The notes under the pieces: model-generated
Told to the model about the DNA's origin: nothing
The model's database searches: none
Seen by the model: only the letters and a program-made list of their open reading frames with translations
Origin: Gelatoporia subvermispora B
Taxonomy: Eukaryota > Basidiomycota > Agaricomycetes > Polyporales > Gelatoporiaceae
DNA: 64,000 bases
Assembly (NCBI GenBank): GCA_000320605.2
Contig: KB445791.1
Coordinates: 452,272-516,271 of the forward strand
Reading direction: 5' to 3'
Program-made: the position numbers and the translations under genes
In this document: positions 46,920 through 57,238 of the stretch, one piece after another
How the letters are laid out: each line of letters opens with the position of its first letter
Numbering within the stretch: the stretch's first letter is position 1

Positions 46920-48653
46920 CGAGTGCCGGCATGAGCAGAGCTGAGATAGAATAGACGAGGACGTCTGGGAAATCGAATGTTCATGCACCAGTCCGTGTCC
47001 GAGACCGGCTCGGACTCCAAATGTGACTGTGACTGTAACAGGCACGCGTTGCATGACAAGTAGCTAGTTCTGCAGGTGTGTAGCACTCAAACCCTCTCAT
47101 TACTTGCCAAATCCACTTCAGAACTAATTAAATACGGGTTTATGCAAACTAAAAGGCAACACACTGCGAGAAAGAGGTAGATTCAAGCAAGAGGCGGGCG
47201 AGATCTGAATCGGAGACACCAACCTATTTGCAAGGGAGGCCCCCAGGTGGTACCCGGGGTCCCTGATCGCGTTTTGGAGGCACTTCTCACGAAGTTTGAT
47301 TCCCCAGCCTCTCACTCAGCTCATATCGTCTCAGGTTTCTCAGATCTCGTGTTGATACTACTTTGCAACATGATACCTCAAACGACAACGAGTGGACGAT
47401 ACCTCGCAAAAAATTGTGGGCAACGAATGTCGGCGGAACAGACGCCAATCCATGCCTTGGTCAGCCATCACGTGAGGTAAAACGCGGTAAACGCGTCGCT
47501 GTGGCCACATCGTGGCCTGCGCAGTTGGACGGCATTGCTTCGGCGTGGCCTGATCAGGAAGGAGGGGGGGGGGGGTACCTCGGTTCACGGGGTCCCCGAA
47601 TGTTGGGAAGTTGATGTTTAGCGTTCAAATTCTGCCCGCCTCTTGGATTCAAGTGCCAAATACACCAAGCTCTATGACGGGCGACAATCGCGCGAGCAGC
47701 CAATCGGTCACAAGCGTACATGTCGCGTGACTACCCGGAGCCGGAGCCGGACTCAGACACCCGGAATTTCGATTTCCGCTACAGAGTGCATGAGTGCTAC
47801 ATGAGGATCACTTTTCCTCGATATTTGTATCGAGAAAATAAAACATATGGCTCATTGCGACGCTCTACAATCAAGTTTTGACGTATAGACCGAATCGACG
47901 CCGCTGGAGCGACACCGTGGGCATAGACCGATGTCCCGACTTGGGACATGCTAGGTCCAGACCGCGCGAATATTGTTTGTCTCCCACACTTACCATCAAT
48001 GTTCAAGGTATAGAAAGTTTGAGTACATGATTAATGCTCCCGAAAATCCCTGGGACATCATGAGTACAGGTTAGATTTTTAGTACATTTTGACTGTATCC
48101 GATATGTGTTTACAAGGGACATGTGGGTCACACCTAGAGTAGATATGATATTTTCGGGGCATGTGCTCAGCATGCCCTGAATCGGGACATCGGACTATGC
48201 CCACGGTGCGAGGGTCTCGGAGAGGACGCGAAGCTGCACAACGCAGTGACGTCCACTTGACGGAGTCCGAATATCCAGAAACGCGTCTACTGATCTCGTA
48301 GACTGCGCTGAGGGAGTCCCACGACTCACCGTGACTTGCTCGACATGATGGCCTGTGACCGGAAATCTGACTGGATTGTGCGTGCGCATGTATTTGACGT
48401 ATTCGTTCGATTGGGTTTTGGGATCTCATATACGATTTGCTATCGTGCCTTCGTTGCTTATGGCTCTCGAGATGTCTGTATCGACTGTTTGACCTGTTTG
48501 CGGTCTCTGTGCTCGCCAACGAAATTTTATCCCCCGTGCGAGGCGCGCTGCGTCCGATGCTCGCAAGAATATGTTAGAGGTTTGCATTTACCTCGGTTCA
48601 ATCGCGCATCTATTCTGCATCATCAGTCTCTTCAGGTCTCGGAACTTTCTCAC

Positions 48654-48678
48654 GTCTTGACACGTCACGTGTCAAGAC
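48654..48678. repeat. 25-bp palindrome with CACGTG core
   Basis: Perfect 12-bp arms, GTCTTGACACGT and ACGTGTCAAGAC, around a single C. The centre contains CACGTG. It may be a regulatory site or a short hairpin. Confidence 0.6.
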
Positions 48679-49010
48679 AGACGGTCTTTGAACGCGCTCA
48701 GCAAACATGGAGAGAGCAGGCCTACGTATACAACGGTGTTCCTGCGTCCTACACTCTGTCCACTTGATACCAGCAGCAGCCTCCACACGTCGCGAGATCA
48801 CGATGTTGTCAGATTCTGATCGCTCAGGCACAAGCACCCGTAGGGGTTATTGCCATGTCGACTCGAGGTAGCGCCGTCAGTGATCAACTTCTATTTACTA
48901 TTGTCACCTCCGAGCAGTGTTACGATATTCGCGCAGTAAACCACATGCATGTATTGTCTATCATAGGGCGTCGCCCTTCGTCGCCCTTTAGGACAATAAA
49001 CGAGGACTAC

Positions 49011-49036
49011 AAAAAAAAAAAAAAAAAAAAAAAAAA
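49011..49036 (+). repeat. Homopolymer A26
   Basis: Twenty-six consecutive A residues. It might be the tail of an old retroposed sequence, but no flanking direct repeat was found. Confidence 0.7.
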
Positions 49037-49233
49037 GTTTAAGCCACGTAGTTCGAGGCACCGACGATTGTCTTGGGCTCGGCATACACGCCGACGACCT
49101 AGCTATTATCAGAACTGCACAGCCTGGAAGATGCCCGGACAGATCGGCTTCCCACACAGACCCTGACAGTGACTCCCTCCGAGCTCCCAACTTCAGCTTG
49201 CAAGTGCTCCTGATCTTAGCCATCTTTGACAAC

Positions 49234-50934
49234 ATGCGCAGGCTACTCAGTCGGCGCCGCACGACTAACCAGACCGGATGGGAGAACTTGGCAACCGAAG
49301 TGGAACCGGAAGTGCCCAAGACTAACGAACTCTATGTAGTGTGAGCCTCGGATTGTTGCCTTCGGTTTTGTTTCACCCCAACCTCTGAGCGTAGGGTAAT
49401 GGGACCATCCGATGTAGACAAAGCAAAGGTACGTTGTATAATGTCGTACGTCGTACGTGTGCCCAAACGTGTCCCAACAGTTCATCGATGAAGCGACCGG
49501 GTCCACAAACCGTGTCGAGGACTCTCGTCATACATGTCCCATTTCGGAGGCTTACACAATACCTGGAGGATCGAGCCCAACTACTTACCGTTTAATACAC
49601 TTTCCTGCCTTCAGTTTTCGGTCCCGAAGTCCGGTGGATACCCTCTTCGCCATTGGCGAGGCATGCAAGTGAGCGTGGACCGCTGTAACGGGTGTAGCGT
49701 AGTACGTCTGACAGACACACAGGGCCATGGGTCCAGACAAAGTGGGCGGACTCATCTACCTCGTGAACATCAAGGACGTCAGAGCGAAGAATGACCGATA
49801 CTGCAACTTTCTGTTTGCTCGCGAGATTTGCGCATCTACAAGTTGGGTCATCGCGACAACCGGCTGGGATGATGAGATAGGGGGGAGCGATGAAGTAGAC
49901 GCCGATGACGTTCTCCGTGAGATTGCATATGGCCAGCCGGGTGAAGACGCATACTTCGAAGAGATGTCCCCCGGATCGCAATCGCTGAAGCACGACGGTG
50001 GCAAAGAAGCGGCAGTGGCGATCAGTCGCCACGTGTGGAATTCCCCGAGCTCGCTTCGTATGCAACAGGAGCTACGTGAGAAATCGATCTTCAGGACGTC
50101 CGCGGCACGCAGGTTGCAAAGCATTGTCGGGAAGCGAATCACTCAACTCGTGCAATCAATTGGAGAAATCAGGGAGCGCTCTCAGGAGGCGGCACGACGC
50201 GGGGATCTGGAGAAGTTGAAGCGCCTGGCATCGAAGGAGGCAGCTGAGATCAAGAAGCTCGACATACCCTTAGCCGAGATACAAAAGCTCAAGATGGCGG
50301 ATGACGACATACTATCTCTGTTGAGGCCACTCCCCGAACCACTTCCTCGCAGCGCTACAGGAGGGGAGTCAGTAACCGTTGAGATGCTTGGGTGGTACGC
50401 AGAACGGTTGATTGGCGAAATGTGGTCCGCACGCGAACGAGCCCAGAAAGCGCAAGAGCTATTGATGGAGGCAGATAGAGCGCAACAGGAGAGCGTTCAT
50501 GTTCTGCTCGAAGAAATGGACAAGCTGGGCGCAGGAGATGATGAGCTACAGTCCCTCCGTGCAGCACTCCCGAGCCCCCTGCGTTTATCACTATATACCC
50601 CAGTATCACACGATGAACAGGTTCGCAATCAGCGCTGTCTATTATTACGCTCTCTCATGCACATTTGCAGAATGATACGTCACAGAATGGTCATCTTGTG
50701 CCCAAAGGCAAAGAAAACGAACTTGTTGCCGAGCTCACGAGGCTTCGACAGCAGGGCCTGAGACACCAGGAGGACTATGCACGGATGACACTTCAGGAGG
50801 CTCGGTACAAGGCGAGAATTGCACAGCTTGAGGAAGAGCTTGAAAAGGCCTCGGAAGATCTGAACCGAACAGCAGGGATACGCGAAGCCCAAGTGGCTGA
50901 TACCGAAGGAACTTCACAGGGTGCAGCAGACTAA
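49234..50934 (+). CDS. AIG1-like G-domain protein with degenerate P-loop, paralogue A
   Basis: The start is ATG at 49234. The first exon ends NELYVV and joins VMGPSDVDKAK (about 49400). An intron falls right after DKAK, then FIDEATGSTNRVED. The layout follows fungal AIG1-like/GIMAP-type G proteins: FIDxA, then a strand, then GGLIYLVNIKDVRAKNDRYC (about 49740), FLFAREICASTSWVIATTGW and a C-terminal coiled coil (about 50100-50930, for example IAQLEEELEKASEDLNR). The Walker A consensus GxxxxGK(S/T) is broken: GPSDVDKA lacks the second Gly and the Ser/Thr. The usual TNMW-type base motif is ATTGW. It is probably a pseudo-GTPase. Stop at 50934. Its paralogue at 53079 has the same changes. Function unknown. 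Confidence 0.7.
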
Positions 50935-51609
50935 CTTCCTCGTGCACATTCCAACGATTGCATTCTCAGTTCTCGGGAATTCGATGTGAATCTCTGGTAT
51001 TTTGTAGACATATGGTACTGTGAACACTTTATACTTTATACCCGCCAGAAGACGGTATGCATACTTGGGCGACTGAAGTGTCGATATCGATATATATTTG
51101 AAACATCAATGCAGTAGTACATGTTAGGCAGGATCCTGCAGGAGTATATACTCGTGATCTGTCGCTGCCTCGCAGAACGAACTCCCTCATGCTATCATGC
51201 GGGTGGTCAGCTCAGACGCTGACTCTACTCTCCGGTAAGTAACCTTATAGTTGCCGAATTCACTCCTGCGACCCCATGTCGACTGTGAACGCTAATTTGT
51301 GTTCCCAACTTACGCATAAGAAAGTTGATGAGAAGTGTGGGCAAGTATAAGACCGACAAGAATCATGTATTCCCTTCCCACGAATTTTCACACCACGATC
51401 TGTGGTCTCTGAGCGATTATATATCACGACGTCCTAAGGCTCCCGGACGTGACCTTATGGCTCATTACATGAGCGCTCAGTATTACGCCTCTCGGCGGTC
51501 AACCAGCGCTACATTGCATGCGATTTGCAAGGTGAAGCGCCACAAGGACATGATGCCATGAAAACGGGAAGTGTAGGTGTCACCTCTCCAGCCCTCAAAG
51601 GACATCACG
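50935..51609. other. Spacer before the methyltransferase
   Basis: About 670 bp. A short frame at 51325-51561 has no known match. AT-rich tracts near 51010-51110 are consistent with 3' UTR and promoter sequence. Confidence 0.4.
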
Positions 51610-52449
51610 ATGAGTCCTGCCTCCACCACCGATGCTACCTCCACAGTCGGAAACTATCTCTTAGGACAATCATCCTCCGTCCTGCACGCTTTTGCCTGGC
51701 GTAATGGCCAGAACTCCGCCTCCTATCTGTTACCTTACATCAAGCCAGATATGTCCATTCTCGATGTAGGATGTGGACCAGGGACGATCACAATCGACCT
51801 CGCTACTCGTGTGCCCCGGGGACACGTCATCGGAGTCGATCAGGTTCCCGAGCCACTGGAGGCCGCAATGAAACTCGCAATAGATACAGGAATCGTCAAT
51901 GCCTCATTTCAGCAGGGGGACGCCTTAAACCTGCCGTTTCCTGACGGTAGCTTCGACGTGATGCATGCGCATCAGCTCGTGCAGCACATCCCCGACCCCG
52001 TCCATGCATTGCGCGAGATGCGGCGCGTTGCTCGCCCAGGGGGCCTTGTTGCCGTTCGAGAGTCCGACTCCAGCTCTGCGGCATGGTTCCCCAACAATCC
52101 CGGCCTGCAGGGGTTCCGGGATCTGTGCCCTCGCGTGGCACGCTTCAATAAATGGGATATGGATGCCGGTCGTAAACTGGTGTCTTTGGCACTGCAGGCC
52201 GGATTCAGCCGCGAAAACATAAATGCATCAGCGGGAGCGTGGTGCTACAGCTCGCCAGAAGAACGCGCGCACTGGGCCGAACTTCTGACTGGTGCTATGG
52301 TACACGGCAGCATTGGGAGATCGGCTATACAGGAAGGAATTGCTACGCAAGGAGATGTAGAGCATATTGTAGAGGGACTAAGGATTTGGGGGGCCGAGGA
52401 GGACGCTTGGTATGCTGTACTGCATGGAGAAGTGATTTGTCATGTGTAA
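51610..52449 (+). CDS. Class I SAM-dependent methyltransferase (UbiE/COQ5-like fold)
   Basis: A single-exon gene of 279 residues starting at ATG 51610 (MSPASTTDATSTVGNYLLGQ). Motif I is ILDVGCGPGTITIDLA (about 51760), the acidic residue closing beta2 is in VIGVDQVPEPLEAA, and motif II/III is GDALNLPFPDGSFDVMHAHQ (about 51920). A LREMRRVARPGGLVAVRE block follows. The substrate cannot be told; such single-domain enzymes act on small molecules in many fungal pathways. No ubiquinone-type mitochondrial leader is evident. It is intronless, unlike all its neighbours, and lies between the two AIG1-like paralogues. This could mean a later insertion into the pair or retroposition; gene transfer is also possible. 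Confidence 0.9.
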   Translation: MSPASTTDATSTVGNYLLGQSSSVLHAFAWRNGQNSASYLLPYIKPDMSILDVGCGPGTITIDLATRVPRGHVIGVDQVPEPLEAAMKLAIDTGIVNASFQQGDALNLPFPDGSFDVMHAHQLVQHIPDPVHALREMRRVARPGGLVAVRESDSSSAAWFPNNPGLQGFRDLCPRVARFNKWDMDAGRKLVSLALQAGFSRENINASAGAWCYSSPEERAHWAELLTGAMVHGSIGRSAIQEGIATQGDVEHIVEGLRIWGAEEDAWYAVLHGEVICHV

Positions 52450-53078
52450 CGTGGAATTTCACTTAGAGCAGAATGTCACGAGCTCACGTACCAGCATTCC
52501 TGACATATGTAGAATTGCTACCAGAACGAACAATTTACTGGTATTTACTATTGTAAGAGCTTCAGATATCGAGCCATAGTTTCGCGGATTCCGCCGTCTC
52601 GCGGACTTGTATCATCCTCATGTAGCATCCTCGAGGCTCATCGGAACAAAGCTATATCAGGACATTGGTCCCGTTTTTATCGAGCTTGAGATGTGTTTAT
52701 CTGTTCAGCTCTGCCTCGAGGCTTTCGTGCTGAGCATACACGTGTGAAGATGTCAATCGTTGATTCCATTCTTCGGCGGAGTCTCAGTTCCAACACTACT
52801 CGACACCGTCATGTATCTGTTCTCATTCAGATCCAAGGACTTTGTTCACTGTTCGCTATTAGTAGAGACAACCATGCTGTGCCTGGATCCTTCGAATGAC
52901 ACTTAGATTCGATGGCTGACATCTTCCATATCACAGCAGTGCATCCGGTGTGCGTGCAGCGATCTTTGTTTGATCCCAATGTAGTACATATTCTCAGACC
53001 TCATACATATAAGGGCCGGGACGAGCTATCTAACTCACCTCTTTCCGATCTGGTTCAGTCCCGTTCATCGCTGGAGCC
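52450..53078. other. Spacer before paralogue B
   Basis: About 630 bp, AT-rich, no gene seen. The final 100 bp has a CT-rich stretch before the ATG at 53079. Confidence 0.4.
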
Positions 53079-54259
53079 ATGTCAGTCGTGAAAATCATAG
53101 CGTGCGTAACACGAGCGCATCAAGATGCACTCATCGACTTACTGGAGGTCTCTCCATGTGCAGTGTGATGGGACTGAACGAATCCGACAAAGCCAAGGTA
53201 CGCAGCGCACCCATATATTTGAGGCGCTATTCTGACTATTATAAGTTCATCGACCAAGCCGTCGACTCAAGGGCCTACAGTGTAGGTGAATCCGACAGAT
53301 TCTTCAAGCTATCGGAACCTCTTTGACCTATTGATGCCGACGGCTTCGAGTTCGATTATCGGTTCATGCACTTGCCAGCTATCGGAGGCTCTGGAGACAG
53401 TAACGCGCAGAACTTCGTAATGACCGCCAACACACTGGCAACTCAGTACGTCCAGACTTTCCTCCGGGCCTAGATCAAACTCATGGAGCACCACAGGTAC
53501 CGCGACGGAGTCAGATTGAACGGTGTTATCTACCTGGCGGACGGTCCGAGCGCAGCAGACGTGCAATCCGACTTCGACCTCACCCAAAAGCTCTGCGGCA
53601 ACAACTTCATGTCCAACTTTGTGATCGCCACAGATCCGGTATTGTTGGTCAAATGCAAATGGGGGGAGGTATTCGGAGCCGGCGCGCGCGGTGTCCCCTA
53701 CGACATCGACTACCAGTCCGTGCACCACGTCCTGCGCCACTGGTACAAGCGCGCGCGCAAGACGCTGCTCGTCCAGAGTGAGATGATCGATCAGGGACTC
53801 GACATCGGGCAGACGTCTGCGGGCCAAGCGCTGCACAGAGCACTCCTTGGGAAGTTGGAGGTCCATCTCAAGGATCTCCGCAGAGCCCGCGCTTGGACAT
53901 CGGCGCGCGCTACGAACACAGCACGCGGGCGGATTGCGCACGTCTTACAGCAGCTGCAAGCTCTGGGAACGTTAGCAGGGGCTGCGTCGCTCCTCCGGGA
54001 ACTACCATCTAGTGACAGCGACTTGGTGCCTCAGGCACCCAGCCCACCTGCCAGCATTCCTGGTATGAAGACGCGGAATCTCGAGGAGCAGGTTCAAGCC
54101 ATGGCGGAGGAGCTGAAGAAGATGCAGGGTAAACTTACGGAGGCAGAGCAGCGCATTGAGACATTGGAAAGGCAGATCAGAGATACGACGACGGTCGTAA
54201 TCCCGCCTCTACCAGAGCTAGGACCGGAGACGATGACGATTAGAATCAAGTTGACGTGA
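53079..54259 (+). CDS. AIG1-like G-domain protein with degenerate P-loop, paralogue B
   Basis: The start is ATG at 53079 (MSVVKIIA), spliced to VMGLNESDKAK. An intron right after DKAK (about 53198-53246) leads to FIDQAVDSRAYSVG, the same gene structure as paralogue A. Then DYRFMHLPAIGG matches YRLIHFPAF of A. A 57-bp intron (53417-53473) joins GDSNAQNF to IKLMEHHRYRDGVRLNGVIY. A helical C-terminal part with a coiled coil follows (TRNLEEQVQAMAEELKKMQG, about 54070). Stop at 54259. The Walker A is degenerate (GLNESDKA). An in-frame TGA at 53324-53326 must lie in an intron (a 69-bp one from GTAGGT to CTTCGAG would fit) or the gene is broken. Confidence 0.6.
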
Positions 54260-54431
54260 GGGAATACGAGCTAAGGGTCGCATAGCCAGAAATTATCCTA
54301 CAATTCAATTGAACAAGTTAAATCGCTGATATACATTGTTGAATGAAATCGTGCTGTGTCTTCCTCCTATAGCCATGAATGTCGATGAGCAATCATCACA
54401 CATACAGTACATGATGGCAAAAGCAAGGTTG

Positions 54432-55683
54432 TTATAACTTGGCAGGATGCTTCCCCAGGGGCCGGAATATCGGCTTGCTCTTCGCTTGTGCAGCTTTGAG
54501 AGCATCTGATAAGTCCTGGTGAATTTGGACATCAGATACAAGCCCATATATCACGGTATGGCAGGGCGCACCACGCTCTGAAGCATTGCTCCATTCCACG
54601 TTGCGGTATAATCAAGATTCTGCTGCACACTGGCGCAGCGATCAGCCATTCATTAGGTCATGTCTCTCCGCTCATCATACTCACGAGTGGTCCCTTGCGT
54701 GCAAGAGAAGATGCTTTGTCCCTACCACTGCGATAGGGGCTTTCTGTGCTATCATCTTGGCTGTGTCTAGCGCCGCCTTGACGACTTCGTCTCGGCTCCC
54801 TTGAACAATCTTGGATACGAGGCCCAGCTGGGCTGCCTCCGTGGGACTGAAATTCCGAGCTGTGAAAGCCAGCTCTCGGACAAGGCTCTCGTTGCCCACG
54901 ACTTTCGGAAGGCGTGCAAGTGTCCCTATATCGGCAGCGAGACCAACGTCCACTTCCTGCAGATACGAGTGTCAGTCAGGCTCCCGAAGTTGAATGTGAG
55001 AATATTAGAAACAACCTTGACCGAAAACGTCGCATCCGATGCTGCATACCGAACATCACAAGCAGTAACGATGTCAATACCTAGTCCTAATACTGCTCCG
55101 TGCACGGCGACGATGACAGGATACGGGCATCGCTCTGGCGCGCCAATTGCCTTCTGAAACATGGAGATGTGTTCTTTGGTCTGAAGAGCACGACGTGCAG
55201 GGTCCTTGTCGAAGTTGGCCATGGATCCCAATGCTTGAACTGTAGCGGTGCTGTCACTCCAGTACAGTCCTAGCGCGCGCGGTACCCAGTACTTACAATC
55301 AATGCCTGCGGTAAATAGCTTCGGAAGGGCTGAGGCTAGGACTATAGCACGGAGATCTTGTTCAAGACTCAAGTTGTCAAAGACCTTGCCATATTCTTCC
55401 CAAAAGCTGTGATAAATGATGAAGCCGTCTTAGCGGATATAGACATCGTAGCAATATTGCGACGACTCAGAATCTGACATGCGACGTACGGGTCATTGAA
55501 CGCATTTACAGGCTTTCTATACGATGAGAAAATTAAGTGTAACTGTTATTCAGGATATTTTATAACAAGAACATACCGAAACAGTTCGACAAGCGCAACA
55601 TGGGGCGCAGGGCTGGACACTTTGATGAATGCTCCCGACAGCGCGGTCAGTCTCTGAGCAAGCGGAGAGTTGGACTCCGACAT
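54432..55683 (-). CDS. ECH1: Peroxisomal delta3,5-delta2,4-dienoyl-CoA isomerase (ECH1-like)
   Basis: A crotonase-fold enzyme of unsaturated fatty acid beta-oxidation. The start is ATG at 55681-55683 (MSESNSPLAQRLTALSGAFI). Oxyanion-hole segments are LPKLFTAGIDF (about 55300) and VAVHGAVLGLGIDIVTACDV (about 55090). The catalytic region EVDVGLAADIGTLARLPKVV (about 54930) carries the Glu and Asp residues that define the ECH1 dienoyl-CoA isomerase class. NESLVRELAFTARNF follows. The C-terminus is HPAKL-stop at 54432; AKL is an SKL-type peroxisomal signal. About six short introns. Length of about 285 residues fits. It is convergent with the AIG1-like gene and divergent from the small gene at 56037. 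Confidence 0.92.
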
Positions 55684-56036
55684 GACAGACTACAACACAG
55701 TAGATGTAAACAACAAACACTTGAGGTGTAGTGTTCTCTAGTTTACGACAAGAGAGGAGTACAAGGTGAAGGAACCTGCGAATACTCGGGAGCCGTCGAC
55801 ATGAAGTGGTGCATTTCAAACCTCGGCGACTCGTCCAACGACGCCGAGCTCCGGCAATCGGACCGGAAGCACACCAGGACCCTGGACACTGCACGTGCCA
55901 TGGTTCCGGGGGGCGCCGTTCATCATCGCCCGAAATTCTCCAGCCACAGTACTTCAGCTAACTCCATCCTCGTCGTCTCAAGTTCACGCCAAAAGCTCTT
56001 CTTCTCGAGCATTCAAAATCATCCTCATTTTATAAC
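55684..56036. promoter_or_regulatory. Bidirectional promoter region
   Basis: 353 bp between the divergent starts of the dienoyl-CoA isomerase and the small TOM-like gene. Both 5' leaders must be in it. A CT-rich run (ctcttcttctcg) lies just before the ATG at 56037. No clear TATA box. Confidence 0.5.
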
Positions 56037-56267
56037 ATGGCTCGTCGCTCAGCGCCTCCCGGCTCTGGCCCCGCATTCTACTCTGGCGCACCCTCGCGTC
56101 GCGCCATCCATGACCCCAACGAGTCCGCGTTCTCCAGATTCATGCGCGAGGAGGTCTGGTCACCCGAGAAGCTCCCCGGAAACGTCAGCGTTCTGACTGG
56201 CATCATCGTCTTCTTTGGAGGTGTTGCGGCTATAAGGACATGGGGAGATCTGCTGATTCCGGCATGA
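56037..56267 (+). CDS. Small tail-anchored protein, TOM-subunit-like (Tom6/Tom5 type?)
   Basis: A single-exon gene of 76 residues from ATG 56037 to TGA 56265-56267. The N-terminal half is polar and disordered (MARRSAPPGSGPAFYSG). Next is the amphipathic SAFSRFMREEVWSPEKLPGN, then one hydrophobic helix, VSVLTGIIVFFGGVAAI, and a short tail, RTWGDLLIPA. Length and the N-x5-helix-x-P ending resemble small subunits of the mitochondrial outer-membrane translocase, above all fungal Tom6. This is pattern recognition only; another small membrane protein is possible. Confidence 0.55.
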   Translation: MARRSAPPGSGPAFYSGAPSRRAIHDPNESAFSRFMREEVWSPEKLPGNVSVLTGIIVFFGGVAAIRTWGDLLIPA

Positions 56268-57238
56268 GTACTCGGACTGGGAGGTACTACCCGAGCGGAC
56301 GAGAGTTGAGGGCAGTGCTGCTGGTCATTGATTGATAGACGGATGCATTTGATGTGGCAGGTGAGTCAAGTGATATCTCGCCGACCCTCCGACTCAAATT
56401 AACTTGTTACATTTAGAGGCGCCACCCCCCGTATTTTACCTGCTGTCCCTGACATACCTCAAATCTTTGAGCTTTGTTACGCTGTTATGCATACACGATC
56501 ATTGGCCTACAGCACAGGTCACACGATCTGCATACCCGTATGACATGGTGTCTTCAAGCGAGAGAGCTCATCATCCTCTGCTTCGTGTGTCTCGCAGTTC
56601 TTGGTCGAGTCAAAGTGTGGTCATAAGTCGTAAATGCAGTACGATGCAACCAGGTCAAGAGTATCCTCTGACGATCTTACTCTTCGCTCCCATTGGTGTC
56701 CTACGATCCGGATCTCCATGCGCATATTTGCAGATGATTTGTATCTGTGAGCGCACGACCTAGCCGAGTCCCGAGTGGCGAGCCTGCATGCTCAAATAAC
56801 GGTCTTTCACGTCTCCTTCACTTGGCAGGACTAATCCGCATGACTGTCAACAGGGGTAGGCCGAGCATCCTCACACAGCATCTGGGGGATAACGCCGATG
56901 TCGGCAGCAGTGGCAATGTCTCAGCGTTCTCGACAGGAATGAGGATGCAAAGACATTGTCCATGTGGAAGATACAGGAGTTGTCCGGATCGGCGAAACTC
57001 GCACATATCGACACGAATCATAAAACGCAAATTTTAAAATTTGGCCATGCTCCTTGTAAACTTGCGTCCAGATCTTCCCACTGAGTGACAGGATGCTTTA
57101 ACGAAGATGTACGTCAAAGTTGAAGGTACCGTTCTTGATGTGCTGTCCAGAACTGCAGGTTTGGTCAACTCATATACAGTCATGTGCGTCCAGCGACATG
57201 ACACAACGTTACGGTCAAAGAATAAATTGAGACGACTG
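56268..57238. other. Spacer between TOM-like and kinase genes
   Basis: 0.97 kb between convergent genes. Short frames on both strands, none recognised; no repeat seen. Confidence 0.4.

Larger units (their letters stand above)
46920..49233. other. Gene-poor region with simple repeats and a palindrome
   Basis: 2.3 kb without a recognised gene. A frame of about 140 codons at 48345-48767 (plus) is Cys-rich but resembles nothing known and overlaps a frame on the other strand. Present are a run of 12 G (47564-47575), a run of 26 A (49011-49036) and a 25-bp palindrome at 48654-48678. Confidence 0.4.

Noticed and set aside
48345..48767. Cys-rich plus-strand frame of about 140 codons
   Set aside because: No match to any family, spans a palindrome, and an antisense frame overlaps it; not supportable as a gene.
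49011..49036. A26 run as the tail of a SINE or processed pseudogene
   Set aside because: No target duplication, internal promoter boxes or gene-like sequence was found upstream.
53471..53473. TAG in paralogue B as a nonsense mutation
   Set aside because: It is the last three bases of a 57-bp GT-AG intron (53417-53473) whose removal keeps the frame.
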